Source: Desulfobacteraceae bacterium
GTDB taxonomy: Bacteria; Desulfobacterota; Desulfobacteria; Desulfobacterales; Desulfococcaceae
Direction of reading: 5' to 3'
DNA: 49,898 nt
Assembly: GCA_011390755.1 (NCBI GenBank)
Contig: JAABRU010000035.1
Coordinates: forward strand, 1-49,898
Shown: piece after piece, positions 43,928-49,898 of the stretch
Layout of the letters: each line of letters opens with the position of its first letter
Numbering within the stretch: position 1 is the stretch's first letter
Position numbers and translations under genes: made by a program
Notes under the pieces: generated by a model
What the model saw: only the letters and a program-made list of their open reading frames with translations
The model's database searches: none
What the model was told of the DNA's origin: nothing

Positions 43928-44242
43928 ATGGATTATACAAGGGAAGATAAAAAAGGGTGTGCGATTATCAGATATAAAGGTCCTTTCAGCATATATGAGG
44001 CACCGGCGATCCGGGATTTGTTGCTGGAATGTTTTGCTTCCGCCAGGGGTCTGCAGCTGGATATGGAGGCTGTGACAGAATGTGATACGGCCGGTATACA
44101 ACTCCTGTGCTCCGCCCGGGCCACCGCCGAAGCAGAGGGGAAAGTTTTCCGCATAAACCGGATGTCAGAGGCGGTTGTACAGGCACTGACAGCGGGCGGA
44201 CTGGCCCCCGACAAAATTTCGGGGCAGGGGAAGGAGGAATAA
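43928..44242 (+). CDS. STAS-domain protein of the chemosensory cluster
   Basis: The 104-residue protein has the STAS pattern: strands, then the CDTAGIQLL loop (52-60) and a final helix. At the usual Asp-Ser-Ser-Gly it reads Asp-Thr-Ala-Gly. The normal phospho-serine position is therefore alanine, and control by phosphorylation is doubtful unless Thr54 is used. AAAGGAG precedes the ATG, and cheY begins at the next base after its stop. STAS proteins are often found in such clusters next to cheY; the partner is not known. Confidence 0.88.
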   Translation: MDYTREDKKGCAIIRYKGPFSIYEAPAIRDLLLECFASARGLQLDMEAVTECDTAGIQLLCSARATAEAEGKVFRINRMSEAVVQALTAGGLAPDKISGQGKEE

Positions 44243-44608
44243 ATGGCCAAAGTGATTATGACAGCGGATGATTCGGCAAGTGTCAGACAGATGGTTTCCT
44301 TCACACTGAAACAGGCCGGTTATGATGTGGTGGAAGCGGTTGACGGGGAAGAGGCCCTTGCAAAACTGCGGGCAAACAAAGTCAATATGCTGGTAACGGA
44401 TCTGAATATGCCCAAACTGGACGGAATAGAGCTGATTCGCGAAATCCGGAATGATTCCCGTTATAAATTTATGCCTATCATTATGCTGACAACCGAATCC
44501 CAGATTGCCAAAAAACAGGAGGGAAAAGCAGCAGGCGCCACGGGCTGGATTGTGAAACCCTTCCGTCCCGAGCAGTTGCTGGCAGTCATCAGAAAAGTGT
44601 TGCGCTAG
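44243..44608 (+). CDS. cheY: Chemotaxis response regulator CheY
   Basis: The 121-residue receiver has acidic pocket residues Asp9 and Asp10, phospho-acceptor Asp53 (LVTDLNMP), Thr83/Thr84 and Lys105 (WIVKPF), so it is complete and CheY-like along its whole length. It would carry the CheA signal to the output. The ribosome site AAGGAGG lies inside the end of the STAS gene, so the two are tightly linked. The second cheA follows after 328 bp. Confidence 0.93.
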   Translation: MAKVIMTADDSASVRQMVSFTLKQAGYDVVEAVDGEEALAKLRANKVNMLVTDLNMPKLDGIELIREIRNDSRYKFMPIIMLTTESQIAKKQEGKAAGATGWIVKPFRPEQLLAVIRKVLR

Positions 44609-44654
44609 CCGGGGGCTGTGTCAATTTTGAAAATATTAGAAAAAAACAGATGAA

Positions 44655-44720
44655 TCAGAGCCCCGACCCTGAGGAAGGGGACGGAAGAGGTTTTTTCCCT
44701 GCCTCAGGGTCGGGCCTCTG
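44655..44720. repeat. Inverted repeat between cheY and cheA2
   Basis: The arms CAGAGCCCCGACCCTGAGG (44655-44673) and CCTCAGGGTCGGGCCTCTG (44702-44720) differ by one position around a 28-nt loop. It could fold in the transcript and affect read-through into cheA2, but no T-run follows. The rest of 44609-44936 shows no gene. Confidence 0.75.
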
Positions 44721-44936
44721 AACTCATAAAAAATTAAACGGAGCGGTTTTTTTCAAAAAATACGGCTGAAAGTCTGATAACCGGAGCTTTGTCTGTTTTG
44801 CAGTTTTCACCCGGCGGGTGAAATCCGGAAACCGCCCAGACTCTGATATTTCCGGCCGGAAATCATCTTCGGGTCTGAGAACCGCTCAATTTAGGAAAAA
44901 CAAAGTTGACAGGGTACTACAGATTGCAGGCAGACT

Positions 44937-47072
44937 ATGGATAAATTCAGGGAAGTGTATATTGAAGAGGCCGGAGAGCTTCTTGCAGATATTGAGTCGG
45001 TGCTGCTGGAAATTGCACAGGAACCGAAAAATGCGGGATCGGTGGATCGGGTATTCCGTGCGGTGCATACCATCAAAGGCTCCGGTGCCATGTTTGGATT
45101 TGATGATATCGTGACCTTTACCCATGAACTGGAAACGGTTTTGGATCTGGCGCGGTGCGGGAAAATTTCCATGAACAAATCCGTCGTGGATCTGACGCTG
45201 TCAGCCTGCGATCATATCAAAAGAATGATTCAGGAAAAAGATTCCGATCCTGCGGTAACAGAAAACATTGTGTCCCTGTTCCGAAAAATGATTCCGGAAG
45301 AGTACCGGGGGCAGGAAGATGCGGAACTGCTTTCGGGCACTCCTGAAAAAGTGCGGAAAAAATCTGAAAAGCACTCCTACCGCATCCGTTTCCGGCCGGA
45401 TGAGGATATTTTTCACAGCGGAATCAACCCTGTCCTTTTTATTGAAGAACTCCTCTCGCTGGGAGAATGCCAGGTCATCGCCCATACCCATACCATTCCG
45501 CCGCTGGGCCTGCTTTCTCCCCAAAAATGCTACATCCACTGGAATCTTATTTTAAGCACATATGCGCGCAAAGAAGAGGTGCAGGAAGTTTTTATCTTTG
45601 CAGAAGACAAAAGCCGTCTGCATATTGATGTCATTCATCAGGAAGAAATTACAGACGCGGAAGGCAGTTATAAACGCATCGGCGATATCCTGCTCGAACG
45701 CGGGGATATTCAGGCGGCAGATCTGAAAAATGCCCTGGAATCCCAAAGAAAAATCGGGGAAATGCTGGTGGCGGCGGGTGTCACGGATAACGACACCGTG
45801 GCCGCGGCACTGGCGGAGCAGGAGCATGTGCGTACCATTACCCGGAAACACCGGGAAGCCCTGATGACTTCCAGTATACGGGTGGCCGCGGAAAAACTGG
45901 ATACCCTGGTAGACCTGGTCGGGGAACTGGTTACAGTGCAGGCCGGTCTGAGCCAGCGGGCTGTCCTGGCGGAGGATCCGGAAATAATGTCCATTGCGGA
46001 AGAGGTGGAACGTCTTACCGCAGAACTTCGGGACAACACCATCAGCATCCGCATGGTTCCGGTCAGTACCACTTTCGGAAAATTCAAAAGACTGGTATAT
46101 GATCTCTCCGATGAACTGGGCAAGGATGTGTCTATGGATACACGGGGCGGAGAGACGGAACTGGACAAAACCGTAATTGACCGCCTGAGCGATCCCATTA
46201 TGCACATTATCCGGAATTCCATTGACCACGGTATTGAACCGCCGGAAATCCGGGCTGCTTCCGGCAAACCCCCCAAAGGGAATATACAGTTGGAAGCAGA
46301 ACATTCCGGGGCCAATGTACTGATACGCATATCCGATGACGGAGCAGGTCTGGATCCGGAAATGATACGGAAAAAAGCTGTGGATCAGAAACTGATTTCC
46401 CCGGATGCGGTTTTATCGGAAAATGAACTTTTTTCCCTGATCTTTGTACCCGGTTTTTCCACAGCCGGAGAAATCAGCGAGGTTTCGGGCAGAGGTGTGG
46501 GCATGGATGTGGTCAGACGGAGCATTGAAAGTCTTCGGGGTTCTGTGGAAATCAGCAGCAAAAAAGGAAAAGGTACCCTTATAAAACTGAAACTGCCCCT
46601 TACCCTTGCCATTATTGAGGGACTTCTGGTGGAAGTGGGCACGACCTCTTATGTGCTGCCCCTTTCTTCTGTGGAAGAATGCATGGAACTGAGCCGCGAA
46701 ATGATTCAGAATGCCCGCGGCAGAAACCTTGCCAATATCCGGGAAGAAATTATCCCCTATATTTATTTACGGGATTTTTTCAGAATCAAAGATGCATGGC
46801 CGGAGATAAAGCAGATTGTTATTGTCCGTCTGAACCATTGCCGGGTCGGACTGGTTGTTGACAATATTATCGGAGAACACCAGACGGTGATTAAATCTTT
46901 GGGGAAAATGTACCGGAATACAAGGGTTTTTTCCGGTTCCACCATATTGGCGGACGGAACTGTGGCTCTGATTCTGGATGTTTACAAACTTATCGAACTG
47001 GCCGAAAGCGAAGAACTGCTGGCCGAAAAAAACAACCGGACCGTAAGCACTTATTCGGCCCGAATCCGATAA
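44937..47072 (+). CDS. cheA: Chemotaxis histidine kinase CheA (second), with internal MshEN-like domain
   Basis: The 711-residue paralogue of the first CheA has the same domain order: P1 with His44 (VHTIKGSG), the alpha/beta domain (about 149-234; RIRFRPDEDIF), tandem MshEN-type motifs (247-270, RIGDILL...ALESQ; 272-295, KIGEMLV...ALAEQ), P3, P4 ([28 protein letters not shown]) and P5. The alpha/beta and MshEN segments have diverged more between the two CheA proteins than the kinase core. The ribosome site before the ATG is weak (GCAGGCAG). It is followed by its own cheW 38 bp downstream. Confidence 0.96.
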   Translation: MDKFREVYIEEAGELLADIESVLLEIAQEPKNAGSVDRVFRAVHTIKGSGAMFGFDDIVTFTHELETVLDLARCGKISMNKSVVDLTLSACDHIKRMIQEKDSDPAVTENIVSLFRKMIPEEYRGQEDAELLSGTPEKVRKKSEKHSYRIRFRPDEDIFHSGINPVLFIEELLSLGECQVIAHTHTIPPLGLLSPQKCYIHWNLILSTYARKEEVQEVFIFAEDKSRLHIDVIHQEEITDAEGSYKRIGDILLERGDIQAADLKNALESQRKIGEMLVAAGVTDNDTVAAALAEQEHVRTITRKHREALMTSSIRVAAEKLDTLVDLVGELVTVQAGLSQRAVLAEDPEIMSIAEEVERLTAELRDNTISIRMVPVSTTFGKFKRLVYDLSDELGKDVSMDTRGGETELDKTVIDRLSDPIMHIIRNSIDHGIEPPEIRAASGKPPKGNIQLEAEHSGANVLIRISDDGAGLDPEMIRKKAVDQKLISPDAVLSENELFSLIFVPGFSTAGEISEVSGRGVGMDVVRRSIESLRGSVEISSKKGKGTLIKLKLPLTLAIIEGLLVEVGTTSYVLPLSSVEECMELSREMIQNARGRNLANIREEIIPYIYLRDFFRIKDAWPEIKQIVIVRLNHCRVGLVVDNIIGEHQTVIKSLGKMYRNTRVFSGSTILADGTVALILDVYKLIELAESEELLAEKNNRTVSTYSARIR

Positions 47073-47110
47073 TCTTCCGAAAGTCTGCACATATCAGGAA
47101 GGAGCAGGGG

Positions 47111-47740
47111 ATGGATATCACGGAAAAAAGCGGAACGAACCAGTATCTCACCTTCACACTGGAAGATGAAAATTTTGCCCTTGAAATTGGAAAAGTACGG
47201 GAAGTACTGGATTATACCGGCATCACACGGGTCCCCCGTATGCCGGATTTTCTGCGCGGTGTGATCAATCTGCGGGGCAATGTGGTGCCGGTAATTGATC
47301 TGCGTCTGAAACTGGGGATGACAGCCATAGAAAAAACCATAGACAGCTGTATTGTCATTGCAGAAATTACCATAGACGGCGAACTGACCCAGGTAGGGGC
47401 TTTGACTGATTCGGTAAAAGAAGTCATCAGTCTGGACAGCAGTCGGATTTCTCCGCCTCCCCGCCTGGGAATGAAACTCAAAAACGAATTTATCCGGGGG
47501 ATGGGAAAACTGGATGATGGATTTCTCATTATTCTGGATATTGATAAAGTCCTGTCCGAAGATGATCTGGCCATTGTCAAAGACAGCGAATCTGCCGAAC
47601 TTCCTGAAAAAGATGCCAAAGAGGCAGGGGATGCGGAAGACGGTGAGGAAGACGCGGATGACAGCAAAGACCGGGAATTTCCGAAAAACAGACCGGTTCT
47701 GGATCTGGACGCGCCTGACCCGGATGACAGCGATCAGTGA
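47111..47740 (+). CDS. cheW: CheW coupling protein (second)
   Basis: The 209-residue adaptor is closely related to the first CheW (NQYLTFTLEDENFALEIGKVREVLD; FLRGVINLRGNVVPVIDLRLKLG). It also carries an acidic tail, here about 60 residues rich in Asp and Glu. AGGAAGGAG precedes the ATG. It sits directly behind cheA2 and should couple that kinase, although the similarity of the two CheW proteins leaves cross-coupling open. Confidence 0.95.
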   Translation: MDITEKSGTNQYLTFTLEDENFALEIGKVREVLDYTGITRVPRMPDFLRGVINLRGNVVPVIDLRLKLGMTAIEKTIDSCIVIAEITIDGELTQVGALTDSVKEVISLDSSRISPPPRLGMKLKNEFIRGMGKLDDGFLIILDIDKVLSEDDLAIVKDSESAELPEKDAKEAGDAEDGEEDADDSKDREFPKNRPVLDLDAPDPDDSDQ

Positions 47741-47908
47741 GCAATGAAACATTATATCAGTCCCAATGAATAAACTGCCTTTCAAAAGAGCGGAAAATGT
47801 TCGGTTGCCGGTAAATCCGATGGTAAATTATTCAGCAGGACCGGTAATGTCCCTTCTCTGCAAATTTGCAAAAATGATGCTGATTCATGAAAAACTGTTC
47901 ATTGCGTA

Positions 47909-48052
47909 TACTGCCCACCGGCATAAACTGCGCTTTCTGAAAAATTCCGAATTTCGGAGACAGACTGAAATGATTCCGTATCACCCGCAGATTTCAGCAT
48001 ACGGAAAACGGAGTCTGAAATTCAGCAGCTCCGTTTATTCCGGTGCGGAGTA
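47909..48052 (+). repeat. Element A3 (144 bp, TA-bounded) in the cheB leader
   Basis: It has the same length and ends as A1 (TACTGCCCACCGGCATAAAC and GTTTATTCCGGTGCGGAGTA), with TA on both sides (47907-47908 and 48053-48054). It finishes only 20 bp before the cheB ATG, so cheB's ribosome site AGGAG directly follows the element. Confidence 0.9.
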
Positions 48053-48072
48053 TAACAGGAGATGATTGCAGG

Positions 48073-49143
48073 ATGAGAAAAAAAATCAGGGTGCTGGTCG
48101 TAGATGACTCCGCGGTTGTCCGTCAGACATTAAAAGAAATACTGGATTCCGCACCGGATATTGAAGTCATCGGTACTGCGGCGGATCCCTATATTGCTGC
48201 CAATAAAATCAATAAACAGGTGCCGGATGTGATTACACTGGATGTGGAAATGCCCCGCATGGACGGCCTGACCTTTCTCCGCAAAGTAATGACCCAGCAT
48301 CCCATCCCCGTGGTGATGTGTTCCAGTCTCACAGAAAAAGGCTGTGAAACAACGCTCAAGGCAATGGAGTACGGAGCCGTGGATATTATCCTGAAGCCCA
48401 GACTGGGTGCCAAAAAATTTTTGGAAGAATCCCGGATAACCATCTGCGATGCAGTTCGGGCCGCGGTACGGGCGCGTATCAAACGTATTTCCCCCCGTCC
48501 GCCGCGGGTGGAAAAAAAACTCACTGCCGATGCCATCATGCCGCCGCCCCGGCAGAGTGCAATGGTGCGCACCACAGAAAAAGTGGTTGTCGTGGGTGCT
48601 TCCACGGGCGGCACCGAAGCCCTGCGGCAGTTTCTGGAATCTTTTCCCCTGGACTGTCCGGGGATCGCCATTGTGCAGCATATGCCGGAAAATTTTACAC
48701 GGGCCTTTGCCAAACGTCTCAATGATCTCTGCCGCATTGAAGTCAAAGAGGCCGAAAACGGAGACAGTGTGCTCCGGGGCCGCGCGCTGATCGGGCCGGG
48801 AAACCGTCATATACTTTTAAAACGCAGCGGTGCCCGTTATTATGTGGATGTCAAAAACGGGCCCCTGGTCTGCCGTCACAGGCCTTCGGTAGATGTTCTT
48901 TTCCGCTCTGCCGCACGTTATGCCGGAAACAATGCGGTCGGGGTGATTATGACCGGTATGGGAGATGACGGGGCAAGGGGAATGGCGGAAATGAAACAGA
49001 TGGGAGCCTATAATATTGCCCAGGACGAAGCCAGCTGCGTGGTTTTCGGTATGCCCAATGAAGCCATAAAACGGGGCGGCGTGGACAAGGTGCTTTCTTT
49101 GGAGGCCATTGCCGGTGCGGTCCTGCGGGTATGTGCGAAATGA
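48073..49143 (+). CDS. cheB: Receptor methylesterase CheB
   Basis: The 356-residue protein, from the ATG at 48073, has a receiver (Asp57, Lys109), a linker, and the methylesterase domain with Ser177 (GASTGG), His203 (QHMPENF) and Asp298/299 (TGMGDDGA), the complete catalytic triad. It removes methyl groups from receptors and deamidates glutamines. The open frame starts 30 bp earlier, but that part is linked to element A3. AGGAG lies about 10 nt upstream of the chosen ATG. It is the only CheB in the window. Its stop overlaps the cheD2 start in ATGA. Confidence 0.96.
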   Translation: MRKKIRVLVVDDSAVVRQTLKEILDSAPDIEVIGTAADPYIAANKINKQVPDVITLDVEMPRMDGLTFLRKVMTQHPIPVVMCSSLTEKGCETTLKAMEYGAVDIILKPRLGAKKFLEESRITICDAVRAAVRARIKRISPRPPRVEKKLTADAIMPPPRQSAMVRTTEKVVVVGASTGGTEALRQFLESFPLDCPGIAIVQHMPENFTRAFAKRLNDLCRIEVKEAENGDSVLRGRALIGPGNRHILLKRSGARYYVDVKNGPLVCRHRPSVDVLFRSAARYAGNNAVGVIMTGMGDDGARGMAEMKQMGAYNIAQDEASCVVFGMPNEAIKRGGVDKVLSLEAIAGAVLRVCAK

Positions 49144-49730
49144 GTATGTTTATATTTGCCGCACCTCCCAGAAAAATCAAACAGCACATCCGGCTCCATA
49201 TCGGTGATTATTATGCCAGCCGCCGTCCTGTGATGATTTCCACCCTGCTGGGTTCCTGTGTGGCCGTCTGCATGTTTGATCCGGTTGCGCGTATCGGCGG
49301 CATGAATCATATCCTTCTGCCCGGAAAAGCGGATATGCGGAAATTTGATATGTCAGCCCGTTTCGGTATTAATGCCATGGAACTGCTTATCAATAAAATC
49401 ATGAACCTGGGAGGAGAACGCAGGAGACTGATCGCCAAGGTCTTTGGCGGTGGCAGGATACTGCCCGCGATTAGCGAAGAAAACTGCATGGGGAAAAAAA
49501 ATGTGGAATTTGTTTTGGAATTTATGAAAACAGAGTCATTCCGGATCGTCAGCCGGGATGTGGGGGGAACCCAGTCCCGCAGGATTTATTTTCACGCAGA
49601 CACCGGGGATGTTTTTCTCAAACGCGGCAAACCCTTTTCTTTTCGGGATATTGCCATTATGGAAAGAAAAATGCAGGAACGCATCAGTCGCCAGATCCTC
49701 AGACCGGGTGATGTGACACTGTTTCAGTAA
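49140..49730 (+). CDS. cheD: CheD receptor deamidase (second)
   Basis: The 196-residue protein is a typical CheD with the catalytic Cys ([12 protein letters not shown], near residue 38) and His ([10 protein letters not shown]). The conserved C-terminal block KVFGGGRIL...NVEFVLEFM...[16 protein letters not shown] also fits. The ATG at 49140 overlaps the cheB stop, making coupled translation likely; an ATG at 49131 is possible but less so. It is the last gene of the cluster in this window. Confidence 0.93.
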   Translation: MSMFIFAAPPRKIKQHIRLHIGDYYASRRPVMISTLLGSCVAVCMFDPVARIGGMNHILLPGKADMRKFDMSARFGINAMELLINKIMNLGGERRRLIAKVFGGGRILPAISEENCMGKKNVEFVLEFMKTESFRIVSRDVGGTQSRRIYFHADTGDVFLKRGKPFSFRDIAIMERKMQERISRQILRPGDVTLFQ

Positions 49731-49784
49731 TTTTTAAGACTCCCCTCCCCTGAAAGGCTCCCCTCTCTTGAGGGAGGGTGAAAA

Positions 49785-49898
49785 AGGTGTCAGGGGTTCG
49801 GTGGCAGGGGTTCGGTGGCAGGGGTTCGGTGGCAGGGGTTCGGTGGCAGGGGTTCGGTGGCAGGTGTTCGGTGGCAGGTGCCCGGTGTCAGGGGTCGG
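49785..49898 (+). repeat. Minisatellite H2 (14-bp units), runs off the window end
   Basis: The units are GGTGGCAGGGGTTC, with variants GGTGTCAGGGGTTC and GGTGGCAGGTGTTC. It is a G-rich relative of H1. It starts 55 bp after cheD2 and continues past the last base, so its length is unknown. A CTCCCCTCTCTTGAGGGAGG foldback precedes it. Confidence 0.93.

Noticed and set aside
44655..44720. Rho-independent terminator between cheY and cheA2
   Set aside because: The stem is long and GC-rich but the loop is 28 nt and no T-run follows; it was listed as an inverted repeat instead.

Overview
The window looks like an accessory-rich chromosome segment from a sulfate-reducing or related bacterium of the Desulfobacterota, possibly a Desulfonema-like member of the Desulfobacterales. 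That placement is an inference from gene style and repeat load. The grounds are CheA proteins with extra internal domains, a GAF kinase with a Cys-rich C-terminal insertion, an adjacent DUF3482/DUF2868 pair, and intergenic gaps packed with short inverted-repeat elements and tandem minisatellites. No rRNA, tRNA, CRISPR array, intact transposase or phage gene was seen.

Layout. Positions 1-11,000 hold a MetE-C-like protein (+), then a minus-strand series: an SH3-domain protein, an orphan GspC-like protein, an S49 peptidase overlapping a DHFR/RibD-type reductase, a GTPase/membrane-protein pair (DUF3482/DUF2868) preceded by a translationally coupled small gene, and an orphan nucleoside-type ABC permease. 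Positions 11,400-13,400 hold a response regulator and a GAF histidine kinase. Positions 13,800-17,600 hold argG, argH and a small lipoprotein. Positions 18,100-23,300 hold an STAS protein, two small minus-strand genes, an orphan sigma-54 activator with a degenerate receiver, and small hypotheticals. Positions 23,600-27,600 hold an exported dikinase-like protein, with domains ordered as in glucan water dikinase, and an ADP-ribosylglycohydrolase.

Positions 28,600-49,700 form one long plus-strand chemosensory cluster of 15 genes: cheA, two membrane receptors, cheW, cheR, cheD, a hybrid kinase, a CheY-like regulator, a soluble receptor-like protein, an STAS protein, cheY, a second cheA, a second cheW, cheB and a second cheD. 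It has two CheA/CheW/CheD sets but only one CheR and one CheB, so the two halves probably share adaptation enzymes. No flagellar gene lies in the window, so the output (swimming, gliding, pili or another function) is unknown. The most striking point is that both CheA proteins carry, between the phosphotransfer and dimerisation domains, two consecutive 24-residue motifs matching the c-di-GMP-binding MshEN (T2SSE-N) signature. This suggests a second-messenger input directly into the kinase. The soluble receptor-like protein has two degenerate receptor hairpins and a CheZ-like DxxxQ motif, and both membrane receptors end in an aromatic-x-x-aromatic pentapeptide.

Nearly every gap over 300 bp is filled by small elements, named here A to L. 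Several have clean terminal inverted repeats and target duplications, and some are nested: B inside A, E inside D, and K inside a minisatellite. They look like non-autonomous mobile elements whose transposases lie elsewhere. Family names are local to this annotation.
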